64,000 bases of DNA from positions 1-64,000 of the forward strand of contig NZ_JAIBLJ010000007.1 in assembly GCF_020179385.1 (NCBI RefSeq). Reading direction: 5' to 3'. Shown here piece after piece: positions 39,897 through 48,554 of this stretch. Both the position numbers and the translations under genes were made by a program. This stretch comes from Alkalihalobacillus sp. YIM B00296. GTDB lineage: Bacteria; Bacillota; Bacilli; Bacillales; Fictibacillaceae. The notes below the pieces were generated by a model. It searched no databases. It was given only the letters and a program-made list of their open reading frames with translations, and had not been told where the DNA came from. Each line of letters starts with the position of its first letter. Position 1 is the stretch's first letter.

Positions 39897-41072
39897 TTAA
39901 ATGATATTCAATTCTTTACCAGCCTTTTCAAATGCGTCAAGTGCTTCCTGCAAGTCTTCCTTAGAATGCTGTGCAGTCACAATAGTACGGACCCGTGCTG
40001 ATCCTTTTGCTACAGTCGGGAAGCCGATCCCCTGGGCAAATACGCCATACTCGAATAGTTTATCCGAAAGCTTATGAGCCAGTGCCGCGTCACCTACAAC
40101 AACAGGGGTGATCGGTGTTTCACTTTTACCAGTATCAAACCCAAGCTGCCTCAGACCGTCTTTGAAGAATGTTGCGTTATCCCACAGCTTTTCGATCAAT
40201 TCTGGTTCTTCTAAAAGGACATCGATCGCGGCTGAGCATGCTGCTGTCACTGCTGGAGGATGAGATGTGCTGAATAAGAATGGACGTCCCTTATGAATGA
40301 GATAATCTCTTAATGCTTGTGTGCTTGCAACATATCCACCTAATACTCCAATCGCCTTGCTGAGCGTCCCGACTTGGATATGTACACGCCCATTCAAGTC
40401 AAAGTGATCGATCGATCCACGGCCGTTACGACCAAGGACACCACTTGAATGCGCATCATCCACCATAAGGATCGCATCATATTTTTCACAAAGCTCCACG
40501 ATTTCAGGAAGCGGTGCGATGTTTCCGTCCATCGAGAACACTCCATCTGTTACGACGAGACGGACACGGTAATCGGAAGATTCTTTTAAGGCACGCTCAA
40601 GATCTTCAACATCGACATGATTGTAGATTTTTCTATCTGCTTTGGTCAGGCGGATTCCATCGATGATCGAAGCATGGTTCAATTCATCTGAAATGACGAC
40701 ATCTTCCTTCGTCAAGATGGATGATAGAACACCCTGGTTCGTCGTGAACCCGGATTGGAAAACGAGAGCCGCTTCAGTATGCTTGAATTCTGCAAGCTTT
40801 TTCTCATATTCTTCATGCATCGCTAACGTGCCTGCAATCGTACGGACAGATCCTGTCCCTACTCCGTAATTTTCAACGGCTTCCAGGGCAGCCTCCTTCA
40901 TCCGCGGATGGTCGGTAAGGCCTAAATAGTTGTTTGATGATAACTGGATGACTTCTTTTCCTTTGATAACGACCCTTGCACCTTGTTCAGATTCTAAAGG
41001 GATCAATTCGCGGAATACACCTTCAGACTTCATTTGATCAAGTTCGTTTTGCAGATACTCAAAACCTTTCAC
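39897..41072 (-). CDS. kbl: Glycine C-acetyltransferase (2-amino-3-ketobutyrate CoA ligase)
   Basis: This PLP enzyme cleaves 2-amino-3-ketobutyrate with CoA into glycine and acetyl-CoA, the second step of threonine breakdown. The 391-residue protein has the alpha-oxoamine synthase features [19 protein letters not shown] and [10 protein letters not shown]. The PLP lysine lies in [15 protein letters not shown]. It follows tdh by 54 bases and acts directly on the Tdh product. Confidence 0.96.
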   Translation of the reverse strand: MKGFEYLQNELDQMKSEGVFRELIPLESEQGARVVIKGKEVIQLSSNNYLGLTDHPRMKEAALEAVENYGVGTGSVRTIAGTLAMHEEYEKKLAEFKHTEAALVFQSGFTTNQGVLSSILTKEDVVISDELNHASIIDGIRLTKADRKIYNHVDVEDLERALKESSDYRVRLVVTDGVFSMDGNIAPLPEIVELCEKYDAILMVDDAHSSGVLGRNGRGSIDHFDLNGRVHIQVGTLSKAIGVLGGYVASTQALRDYLIHKGRPFLFSTSHPPAVTAACSAAIDVLLEEPELIEKLWDNATFFKDGLRQLGFDTGKSETPITPVVVGDAALAHKLSDKLFEYGVFAQGIGFPTVAKGSARVRTIVTAQHSKEDLQEALDAFEKAGKELNII

Positions 41073-41126
41073 TACTAATTCCTCCTATCATGATTATGAT
41101 TGCAATAATTCATGGAAAACCTCATG

Positions 41127-42167
41127 TTAAGGCTTCAATACCACTTTTCCACATTTTCCTTGCAGCATCAATTCAAAGCCCTTTTCAAAATCTTCTAATG
41201 GGAACTCATGTGTAATCATCTTTTCAACATCCACCTGCCCTGACCCCAGGAGTCCCGCTACCTGGCGCCACGTTTCGAACATTTTTCGTCCTGTGATCCC
41301 TTGGACTGTGATTCCCTTGAACACGATATCATTCGTGATGTCGACTTCTACAGGTTTGACAGGCAGACTCAAAATCGACATACGTCCACCATTGGTAAGC
41401 ATCTTGAATCCTTGATCGATCGCTGCTGGATGTCCAGACATTTCACAGACAACCTCGACGCCGTTTCCATCTGTCAGGCTCATGGTGACTTCAATAGGGT
41501 CTTGTTCTTTTGAATTGACTGTCGTCGTCGCACCCATTTCTTTTGCAAGATTCAAGCGGTATTCATTCAGATCATATGCAATCACCTGGGAGGCACCGGC
41601 AGCCTTTGCGACACCAACAGCCATAAGTCCGATCGGCCCGCACCCGATAACCGCTACCGTTCTGCCTGCAACATCACCAGCGAGTACAGTATGGACAGCA
41701 TTTCCCATTGGTTCCTGCACTGAACCGACAGCCATAGGCAGGTCAGGGTCATTTACCCATAAATTTTTAGCTGGAAGTGCGACGTATTCCGCAAAACATC
41801 CATCGATATCTACACCGATGATTTTTGTATTCCGGCATATATGGGCATTCCCGGTCAAGCATTGCGGGCATTCCCCACAAACGATATGGGTCTCTGCAGA
41901 AACGGAGTCACCCATTTTGACGTTGGTTACTTCAGCCCCAACTTCCACGACTTCTCCTGCAAACTCATGACCAAATATATAAGGGGGATGAACTCTGCTT
42001 GCTGACCATTCGTCCCAGGCATAAATATGTACGTCTGTACCACAAATGGAAGTGGCCTTTACTTTGATCAATGCTTCATCTTTTTTTATTTGAGGGATAT
42101 CTACCATCTCGAGTTTAGCGCCTTTATCGCGATGGTGCTTAATAATCGCTTTCATTTTTCCTTCCAC
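41127..42167 (-). CDS. tdh: L-threonine 3-dehydrogenase
   Basis: This zinc- and NAD-dependent enzyme oxidises threonine to 2-amino-3-ketobutyrate. It has the catalytic zinc Cys in SICGTDVHIY, HEFAGEVVEVG, the structural zinc cysteines in CGECPQCLTGNAHIC, and the NAD fold GCGPIGLMAVGVAKAAG. The GTG at 42167 is favoured because AAGGAG lies 8 bases upstream and the resulting start MEGKMKA resembles B. subtilis Tdh. It forms a two-gene operon with kbl. Confidence 0.95.
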   Translation of the reverse strand: MEGKMKAIIKHHRDKGAKLEMVDIPQIKKDEALIKVKATSICGTDVHIYAWDEWSASRVHPPYIFGHEFAGEVVEVGAEVTNVKMGDSVSAETHIVCGECPQCLTGNAHICRNTKIIGVDIDGCFAEYVALPAKNLWVNDPDLPMAVGSVQEPMGNAVHTVLAGDVAGRTVAVIGCGPIGLMAVGVAKAAGASQVIAYDLNEYRLNLAKEMGATTTVNSKEQDPIEVTMSLTDGNGVEVVCEMSGHPAAIDQGFKMLTNGGRMSILSLPVKPVEVDITNDIVFKGITVQGITGRKMFETWRQVAGLLGSGQVDVEKMITHEFPLEDFEKGFELMLQGKCGKVVLKP

Positions 42168-42425
42168 GATGTACACTCCTTTTAATTCCACAATAGGCTA
42201 CCCTCTTAAATTGTATCATGACAACATTAAGCAGTAAAGGTGTGTCCTTCTCGAGTGGACATGCGGTTATCACTGATGGAAGAACACTCTATATCATTTT
42301 GCAATTCCTCCCCTTAAACTATACCTTATTTTGTTTATATTTCGTTTTTTTAACGTTTATTTTGATTTCCGCTGATTTATTCAAAAAGACTGTTTTCGTG
42401 TATAACTCGCTTTCAGCGGGTTAAA

Positions 42426-42600
42426 CAAAAGCGGAAACGACCCGCTTAGTCACGAAGGTCACTGCAAGTCCGACGAGGAGGCTCGAACCAAACAAAGTTC
42501 GGTTCTGCGTGGGTAACTTCTTAAGTAGTACTTCAATGTGTCGACCGCCACAGGAGGACTGAAGTGATCCAAGTGGTTGGGGTGTTGGAGCTAGACATCA
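42426..42600 (+). repeat. Dispersed structured repeat family 1, copy B
   Basis: It has all constant blocks of copy A: AAAGCGGAAACGACCCG, GAAGGTCACTG, AAGTCCGACGAGGAGGCTC, GAACCAAACAAAGTTCGGTT, and GGAGGACTGAAGTGATCC. AGTCC and TCACT in the left part are inverse to GGACT and AGTGA in the right part, so the unit can fold back. Similarity to copy C extends further, through GGAGCTAGACATCACTTCT. Confidence 0.8.
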
Positions 42601-42701
42601 CTTCTCCGCATCCATTTTTTCATTCTTTACCTAATTTCACAAACCTCCTAAGCTCGTTCCTCGCTTAGCTAGCTTTCAGTAGGAGTTAGAATACAACAAT
42701 C

Positions 42702-42736
42702 AAAAAACCCCATCCGGTTAAAGATGAGGTTTTTAT
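42702..42736 (-). terminator. korAB terminator
   Basis: On the minus strand AACCTCATC pairs with GATGGGGTT, followed by a T-run, 11 bases after the korB stop. Confidence 0.85.
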
Positions 42737-42747
42737 AAACGATTAAA

Positions 42748-43614
42748 TTACATGAACTCGGAAATAAGTTCATTGAATTGTACGTCATCAATACTTAGAT
42801 CCGCTTTGGATAATGCCGTTTCACTGTATCCATGGGCAAGATCCTGATACGACTTCTTATTTTTATCTTGGTAAATCAAACCTTTAACAAGGCCATTGTT
42901 TTCCATCAATGTTTGCATTGCAATCATACGGTTTGAAGAATCATAGTTCTCTATACCAGCCAAGCTGACTAGATTTTCTTTGAACCAATCATACGTATTC
43001 ACCTTATTGTAGGTTACACAAGGGCTGAACACGTTGATGAGCGAGAACCCTTTATGTTGGATCCCCTGTTCGATCAACGAGGTCAATTCTTTCAAGTCAC
43101 TGGAGAAGCTCTGGGCAACGAATGTCGCTCCAGCGGTCAATGCTGTTTCCATGATCGAAATCGACGATTCCACAGACCCTTCCGGGGTACTCTTCGTTTT
43201 GAAGCCAAAATCTGAACGAGGAGATGTCTGACCCTTCGTCAAACCATAGATCTGGTTATCCATGACGATGTATGTCACATCGATGTTGCGACGGATTGCA
43301 TGGATTGTATGTCCCATACCAATTGCGAATCCATCCCCATCACCGCCAGATGCGATGACAGTCAGATCGCGATTCGCCATTTTCACTCCTTGGGCGATCG
43401 GCAATGATCGTCCATGAATACCGTGGAATCCATAAGAATTGATATAACCTGAAATACGTCCGGAACATCCGATTCCAGAAACAACAGCCAAATCATCTGG
43501 TTCTAAGCCGATATTCGCAGCTGCGCGCTGGATTGCCGCCTGAACAGAGAAATCTCCACAACCTGGGCACCAGTTCGGTTTTACTTGGTTACGAAAATCT
43601 TTGAATGTTGCCAT
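42748..43614 (-). CDS. korB: 2-oxoacid:ferredoxin oxidoreductase, beta subunit
   Basis: 288 residues. The thiamine-diphosphate site reads GDGDGFAIGMGHTIHAIRRN followed by VMDNQIYGLTKGQTSP, and iron-sulfur cysteines include WCPGCGDF. With KorA it oxidises a 2-oxoacid, most likely 2-oxoglutarate, to the acyl-CoA while reducing ferredoxin. The stop codon of korA abuts its start. Specificity for 2-oxoglutarate over pyruvate is by family resemblance only. Confidence 0.9.
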   Translation of the reverse strand: MATFKDFRNQVKPNWCPGCGDFSVQAAIQRAAANIGLEPDDLAVVSGIGCSGRISGYINSYGFHGIHGRSLPIAQGVKMANRDLTVIASGGDGDGFAIGMGHTIHAIRRNIDVTYIVMDNQIYGLTKGQTSPRSDFGFKTKSTPEGSVESSISIMETALTAGATFVAQSFSSDLKELTSLIEQGIQHKGFSLINVFSPCVTYNKVNTYDWFKENLVSLAGIENYDSSNRMIAMQTLMENNGLVKGLIYQDKNKKSYQDLAHGYSETALSKADLSIDDVQFNELISEFM

Positions 43615-45351
43615 CTATAACAACTCCTTGCATTTTGTGTAGATTTCTGTAGGCAGGAATGGATTCCCGTTGTATTTCAGTACATTGTTGATTTTATCAA
43701 GGTTCCCAATGTTCATCTTCATGATATTTGCAAGTTGACCGGTTGAATTATTCTCTACGACGATGACTTTTTTTGCAGAATCGACCATTTCCTGCATTTC
43801 TTTTGCAGGGAACGGGTGCACTAAGCGTACGTGCGCGTGATTGACTTTGATTCCGTCTTCTTCTAAACGTGGCATCATTTCTTCAATCGCTCCGCGAGTT
43901 GAATTGAAACCGACGACCAGGACATCAGCCTCATCATGCTTATCATTTTTGAAAATCGGGTTTTTGAACTTCAAATTTTGAAGTTTCCTGTTCCGTTTAT
44001 CCATCTGATCCTGGCGGTTAGCTGCTACTTCAGATGGTTTACCCGTTTGGTCATGCTCTACCCCTGTCACATGGAAAATTCCATTCTTCGTACCAGGTAG
44101 GACACGAGGGGAAATCCCATCTTCAGTCACTTCATAACGTTTGAAGTATTCTTTCGCTTCAAGCTCAGGCAATTCATCAACCTGGAGTTTCCCACGTCGG
44201 ATCTCTGTCTTACTGTAATCAAGCGGTTGGACTGTTTGCTTACCTAATGAAAGCTGCAAGTCTGACAACACGATGACAGGACATTGATATTCCTCAGCAA
44301 TGTTCAAAGCTTCTACAGCATCATAGAACGCTTCTTCTGCAGTACTTGGTGCGATAACCACTTTCGGAATCTCGCCATGTGTACCATAGATCATTGCCAT
44401 CAAATCAGATTGCTCTTGTTTTGTCGGTAATCCTGTAGAAGGACCGCCACGTTGAGTATCTACAATCACGAGTGGAGTTTCGGTGATACCTGAAAGGCCG
44501 ATCGCTTCCATCATAAGGGATAGACCAGGTCCAGCAGATGCAGTGATCGTACGGACTCCTGCATAATTCGCCCCGATCGCCATCGTCGCTGCTGCAATTT
44601 CATCCTCTGTCTGGATAACGGTTCCGCCATACTTAGGAAGGTGTTTGATCATGTATTCCATGATTTCAGATGCTGGGGTAATCGGGTAAGCAGACATGAA
44701 ACGTACGCCTCCGACTAAGAAACCGAGGGAAATCGCATCGTTCCCGATCATGAACATACGCTTCTTACCATCAGCTTTTTCCAGCTGAAGACGCTCAATC
44801 GGACCGCCTGCTTGCTCGTTGAAATACTCTGCACCTTGACGAAGTGCCTCCATATTCTTCTCGACCACTTTTTCACCTTTACGTCCATAAACTTCTTGAA
44901 CGATTTCACGGTATTCTTCTGTCGATTGGCCAAGTATCGCACTTGTCGCACCAATTGCAACCATGTTCTTCATTAAGGAGGTACCTAATTCATTCGCAAT
45001 TTCAGTAAAGGGAACCGCATACAACTTTGCTTTGCAGTCCTCTGGAGCGGTCGGGTTGAACTTTGCGTCTGCAATGATCAATCCTTCTTCGTGCAGCTCG
45101 TGGTAGTTTACATCAATCGTTTCCTGATCGAATGCCACCAAGATATCCAAGTCATCCGAAACCGCACCTATTTCCTTTGTGGAAACACGGATTTTGTTAT
45201 TCGTGTGTCCTCCCTTAATACGAGAAGAAAAGTGACGGTATGTATAGAGATAATAACCTAATCGGTTTTGAGCAAGTGAAAAAACCTCACCAGTGCTGTC
45301 GATTCCTTCACCCTGTTGTCCGCCAACTTTCCATGAAAGTTGATCTACCAT
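43615..45351 (-). CDS. korA: 2-oxoacid:ferredoxin oxidoreductase, alpha (gamma-alpha fused) subunit
   Basis: 578 residues: an N-terminal gamma-type domain (VGGQQGEGIDSTGEVFSLA), then the alpha domain. The alpha domain has GVRFMSAYPITPASEIMEYM and TASAGPGLSLMMEAIGLSG, and ends in a transketolase C-like part. The pair is a CoA-dependent, ferredoxin-linked alternative to a 2-oxoacid dehydrogenase. The ATG at 45351 follows GGTGGAG by 6 bases. A GTG at 45363 overlaps that site. The gap 45364-45551 holds its promoter region, with no clear elements. Confidence 0.9.
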   Translation of the reverse strand: MVDQLSWKVGGQQGEGIDSTGEVFSLAQNRLGYYLYTYRHFSSRIKGGHTNNKIRVSTKEIGAVSDDLDILVAFDQETIDVNYHELHEEGLIIADAKFNPTAPEDCKAKLYAVPFTEIANELGTSLMKNMVAIGATSAILGQSTEEYREIVQEVYGRKGEKVVEKNMEALRQGAEYFNEQAGGPIERLQLEKADGKKRMFMIGNDAISLGFLVGGVRFMSAYPITPASEIMEYMIKHLPKYGGTVIQTEDEIAAATMAIGANYAGVRTITASAGPGLSLMMEAIGLSGITETPLVIVDTQRGGPSTGLPTKQEQSDLMAMIYGTHGEIPKVVIAPSTAEEAFYDAVEALNIAEEYQCPVIVLSDLQLSLGKQTVQPLDYSKTEIRRGKLQVDELPELEAKEYFKRYEVTEDGISPRVLPGTKNGIFHVTGVEHDQTGKPSEVAANRQDQMDKRNRKLQNLKFKNPIFKNDKHDEADVLVVGFNSTRGAIEEMMPRLEEDGIKVNHAHVRLVHPFPAKEMQEMVDSAKKVIVVENNSTGQLANIMKMNIGNLDKINNVLKYNGNPFLPTEIYTKCKELL

Positions 45352-45551
45352 TTCGAACTCCACCCCTTTATTGTTCCAATCAAAATTTCAATTGTATGTT
45401 ATTTTTTCATCCGAACCATCCGAGTCAGAAAACCCTTTGATTTAGGAAGAAAAATGATTTATAACGTCTACAATAATAGACCTAACACTATAAAAATGCA
45501 AGTATTCTCTTAGGAAAATTTCTTATATTCAGTCATCTATTGTATAAAAAT

Positions 45552-46475
45552 CTAAAAATTTATTCTTTTATAGAAATTATCAAAACAAAAGCCTTTTACA
45601 TATTCTTCAGAAAAGTGTTTGTGCAATTCGTTGCGTAATCGATCATAACCGAAATAGGAATCCAGTCCGATCACTGTTTCTGAAATTCCGTCGAAGTCAG
45701 AACCGAAACCGATATTGTAGACTCCGCCTAGGGAAGCGACATGATCGATATGCTTGAGGATTTCAGTTATCCGGACTGGAGATCGTTTATTGAGGAAATA
45801 AGGGACGAATGTAATCCCCATCACCGCATCTTTTTCAATCAATGCTTTGATTTGCCGATCATTGAGATTCCTTGGGTGGTTGCACAACCTCTTCACGTTT
45901 GAGTGGGAAGCGATGACATGGTCAGTCAGTTCCATCACATCCCAAAATCCCGCTTCACTTAAATGAGAGACATCCGTCCAGATCTTATTTTCATTTAAAA
46001 ATGTCACAGCTTCTTTTCCTAAGTTGGATAAACCAGCTTGTCTTTTTTCGAGTACACCGTCCGCGAGATCGTTGGCAAAATTCCAAGTGAGCCCGACAGA
46101 ACGTACACCAAGCTGAATCAATGTCCTTAATCTGGATAAATCATTCGCAATCGGTCCGCAGCCTTCCAAGGTAAGCATGACACCGATATCCCCTTCACTT
46201 AGAAAGTCGATATCTTCTTTTGTTTGGATCACCTTTAGATCTGGATAGGGCTTCAGGATTTTTTCATAGAATATATCAATCATTTCAATGGCTGCTTGGA
46301 ATCTTGCATCCCCGAAAATATCATCTGGAACATAGACAGCAAAACACTGCACCTTCCCCCCCGCAGCTTTCAAACCAGGATAAGAGACTTGGAGGTGTTC
46401 AGTGTCATCAAATGTTAAAGTGGAATCCCGCCATAGCTTCAATAAAGCATCACAATGAGCATCGAATACTTGCAT
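45552..46475 (-). CDS. Membrane dipeptidase family (M19) peptidase
   Basis: 307 residues with all zinc-site segments of the renal dipeptidase family: FDAHCDALLKLWRD (His and Asp ligands), LEGCGPI (bridging Glu), SHSNVKRLCNHPRNL (two histidines) and GFGSDFDGI. Bacterial members hydrolyse dipeptides, including those with a C-terminal D-residue. There is no signal peptide, so it is cytoplasmic. AGGGGGG precedes the ATG. The leader upstream carries an intrinsic terminator (see regulatory entry), hinting at attenuation. Confidence 0.9.
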   Translation of the reverse strand: MQVFDAHCDALLKLWRDSTLTFDDTEHLQVSYPGLKAAGGKVQCFAVYVPDDIFGDARFQAAIEMIDIFYEKILKPYPDLKVIQTKEDIDFLSEGDIGVMLTLEGCGPIANDLSRLRTLIQLGVRSVGLTWNFANDLADGVLEKRQAGLSNLGKEAVTFLNENKIWTDVSHLSEAGFWDVMELTDHVIASHSNVKRLCNHPRNLNDRQIKALIEKDAVMGITFVPYFLNKRSPVRITEILKHIDHVASLGGVYNIGFGSDFDGISETVIGLDSYFGYDRLRNELHKHFSEEYVKGFCFDNFYKRINF

Positions 46476-46527
46476 TTAAGAACCCCCCTCTCTATAGTAA
46501 GTTATGAACCTATCCAAGAAACAATAA

Positions 46528-46598
46528 AAAAACCTGGTCAAAACCCTGATCAGGTGCGAAGTGTTTCCCTTCATTCCATTTTGGACAGGGTTCCTACT
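46528..46598 (-). promoter_or_regulatory. Candidate attenuator/riboswitch-like leader of the dipeptidase gene
   Basis: On the minus strand ACCTGATCA pairs with TGACCAGGT across GGGTTT and is followed by seven Ts: an intrinsic terminator ending 53 bases before the dipeptidase start. About 40 bases upstream AACCCTG can pair with CAGGGTT, which overlaps the terminator arm and loop. Between them lie two small hairpins, TCCA/TGGA and GAAG/CTTC, giving a possible three-way junction. The two folds exclude each other. It matches no riboswitch class I know. Confidence 0.4.
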
Positions 46599-46702
46599 AT
46601 ATATAATGATATACTTAAAACACCTAAACTTCTATGCTGGTCTCCAATCTGTTATATTCCATGTTGATATTTGTGAAATTCACTCCCCTTCCGCTGGCTA
46701 AA

Positions 46703-46862
46703 TAAAAGCGGAAGCGACCCGTACAGTTACGAAGGTCACTGGAAGACTGACGAGGAGGCTCGAACCAAACAAAGTTCGGTTCTGCGTGGGTAAACACTTC
46801 GACCTTAATCAATGTGTTGCCGCCACGGGAGGACTGAAGTGATCCATTTGGAGCTAGACATC
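46703..46862 (+). repeat. Dispersed structured repeat family 1, copy C
   Basis: Constant blocks AAAAGCGGAAGCGACCCG, GAAGGTCACTGG, GACGAGGAGGCTCGAACC, CAAAGTTCGGTTCTGCGTGG, CAATGTGT and GGAGGACTGAAGTGATCC are all present. Left of it, GTGAAATTCACTCCCCTTCCGC resembles the start of the element at 59819. Right of it, GGAGCTAGACATCACTTCTC is shared with copy B. The wider gap 46600-47083 holds no gene. Confidence 0.8.
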
Positions 46863-47083
46863 ACTTCTCTGCATTTTTTACAAGCCTAGTCTAATTCCGC
46901 AAGCCTCCTCACTTGCACAGGATGAGCTGGCCTCGACGTTCACCACAGGACGTGGTTGTTTTTGGTCGAATATCCTTAAATTGCATGTCGCTGTGGGTTC
47001 TCACCTGGCTCGTTTTTCCTGCAGGAGTCTCACGAATTCCAAGTATTCACCATTAACCTTTAAAAGCTAACAGCTCCAAAATA

Positions 47084-47117
47084 AAAACCTGCTTGCTCAA
47101 ATGAACAAACAGGCTTG
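47084..47117 (-). terminator. spoVS terminator
   Basis: On the minus strand GCCTGTTTGTTC pairs with GAGCAAGCAGG, followed by a T-run, just after the spoVS stop. Confidence 0.85.
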
Positions 47118-47126
47118 CACACATCA

Positions 47127-47387
47127 TTATCTCGGTTCAACGATCAACTTGATGGCTGTTCTTTCTTCTCCATCAATCAAGATATCTGTAAATGCAGGGA
47201 TACAAATGAGGTCAACTCCACTAGGTGCTACAAATCCTCGTGCAATAGCTACTGCTTTCACAGCTTGATTCAAGGCGCCAGCACCGATTGCCTGTATTTC
47301 GGCTGTGCCTCGTTCACGGAGGACTCCAGCTAACGCGCCAGCTACAGAATTTGGATTGGACTTTGCTGAAACTTTTAATATTTCCAT
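47127..47387 (-). CDS. spoVS: Stage V sporulation protein S
   Basis: 86 residues, the usual length, with the highly conserved sequence of the family (SNPNSVAGALAGVLRERG, GAGALNQAVKAVAIARG, LICIPAFTDI). It is an Alba-like small protein that affects septation and coat assembly during sporulation. AAGGAGGT lies 7 bases before the ATG. It sits downstream of ymdB as in B. subtilis. Confidence 0.97.
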   Translation of the reverse strand: MEILKVSAKSNPNSVAGALAGVLRERGTAEIQAIGAGALNQAVKAVAIARGFVAPSGVDLICIPAFTDILIDGEERTAIKLIVEPR

Positions 47388-47474
47388 GATTTGTACCTCC
47401 TTATTGATATCCTACCACTTTTACTATATTCACGATGTGAGCTTGTATTCCTCTAAATCATAACCTCGCGAAGA

Positions 47475-48269
47475 CTATTCCGTGAAAGGATGATCATCGT
47501 TGATTTGGATTCGTTTAATCGATTTGGCTAGTCCAGTTACCCGATCGAGCTCGATTATGACCCCACTTAACTGTTCCCGCCCATTTTCCACTTCAAACCT
47601 AACTGGTAAATTTGTCAGAAATTTTTTAAGAACTGCTTCCTTGCCCATCCCGAGAATTCCATCATAAGGACCCGTCATCCCAGCATCAGAAATATATGCT
47701 GTACCTCCAGGGAGAACACGATTATCAGAAGTTTGCACGTGTGTATGTGTCCCTACTAATGCGGACACCCTACCGTCTAGATACCATGCAAGCGCTTGTT
47801 TCTCGCTTGTAGCCTCTGCATGGAAATCGACAAATATGAAAGGTGTGCTATTCTTGACTATTTCAAGAATCTCATCCGCTTTTCGGAAAGGACAATCCAG
47901 AGGCGGCATGAATGTACGCCCTTGAAGGTTTATGACAGCTACTTCAATCTCATTGATTTTTACAAATGTGTACCCCTTTCCAGGCGTACCTTCTGGAAAA
48001 TTTGCGGGACGGACCATCTGGGGAACATCGTCAATAAATTTAAAGATCTCCTTGTTGTCCCAAGTATGGTTTCCCATAGTGATCGCATGGGCACCCCATT
48101 GCTTCAAATTTTTGGTGATCTTTTCCGTTATCCCACGTCCATGTGCAGCGTTTTCGCCGTTGATTATAGTCAACGTAGGTTGATATTTACTTTTCAACTT
48201 TGGGAGATACGTTTCGACCATCGATCTTCCAGGCGATCCGACAATATCGCCAATAAATAAAATTCTCAT
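47475..48269 (-). CDS. ymdB: YmdB-type metallophosphoesterase (cyclic nucleotide phosphodiesterase)
   Basis: 264 residues of the TIGR00282 family. The dimetal site motifs are GDIVGSPGR, NGENAAHGRGIT, MGNHTWDN, VDFHAEATSEK and GTHTHVQTSD. B. subtilis YmdB hydrolyses 2',3'-cyclic nucleotides and affects biofilm versus motility choice. The ATG at 48269 begins the conserved sequence MRILFIGDIVG. An upstream in-frame start at 48332 would add a non-homologous leader. Confidence 0.95.
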   Translation of the reverse strand: MRILFIGDIVGSPGRSMVETYLPKLKSKYQPTLTIINGENAAHGRGITEKITKNLKQWGAHAITMGNHTWDNKEIFKFIDDVPQMVRPANFPEGTPGKGYTFVKINEIEVAVINLQGRTFMPPLDCPFRKADEILEIVKNSTPFIFVDFHAEATSEKQALAWYLDGRVSALVGTHTHVQTSDNRVLPGGTAYISDAGMTGPYDGILGMGKEAVLKKFLTNLPVRFEVENGREQLSGVIIELDRVTGLAKSIKRIQINDDHPFTE

Positions 48270-48367
48270 TTTGTTTTTACCCCTATCTATGTAAGTATAT
48301 CTACAATTTTCACCTATTCTGCTTCTTCCCATAACTATGCCATTTTATACGAACAGTGTCCAATTAA

Positions 48368-48470
48368 AGAAAAGCGGAATCGCCCTGTTCAACCATGAAG
48401 GTCACTGGAAGTCCGACGAGGAGGCTGTCGCCAACGCAGGAGGGCTGAAGTGATCCAAGTGGTTGGGCGA
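48368..48470 (+). repeat. Dispersed structured repeat family 1, copy D (short form)
   Basis: It keeps the outer blocks of the family (AAAGCGGAATCGCCC, GAAGGTCACTGGAAGTCCG, ACGAGGAGGCT, GGAGGGCTGAAGTGATCC) but lacks about 70 bases of the middle, including GAACCAAACAAAGTTCGGTT. The family thus has an optional apical module. Confidence 0.7.
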
Positions 48471-48525
48471 TGGAGCATTACTCACCGTAACCAAAATTAT
48501 ATATTTCCTCATCTTATGAAAAAAA

Positions 48526-48554
48526 ATAAAGCGGCGTGTTACGCCGCTTTATTT
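48526..48554 (-). terminator. rny terminator
   Basis: AAATAAAGCGGCG pairs with CGCCGCTTTATTT across 4 bases, with a long T-run on the minus strand. The upper arm includes the rny stop codon. Confidence 0.9.

Noticed and set aside
46528-46598. T-box or SAM riboswitch in the dipeptidase leader
   Set aside because: Neither the T-box sequence GGGTGGNACCGCG nor the SAM-I core is present.
37241-48470. CRISPR array made of the repeated blocks
   Set aside because: The copies are kilobases apart, about 150 bases long and imperfect, with no regular spacers or cas genes.
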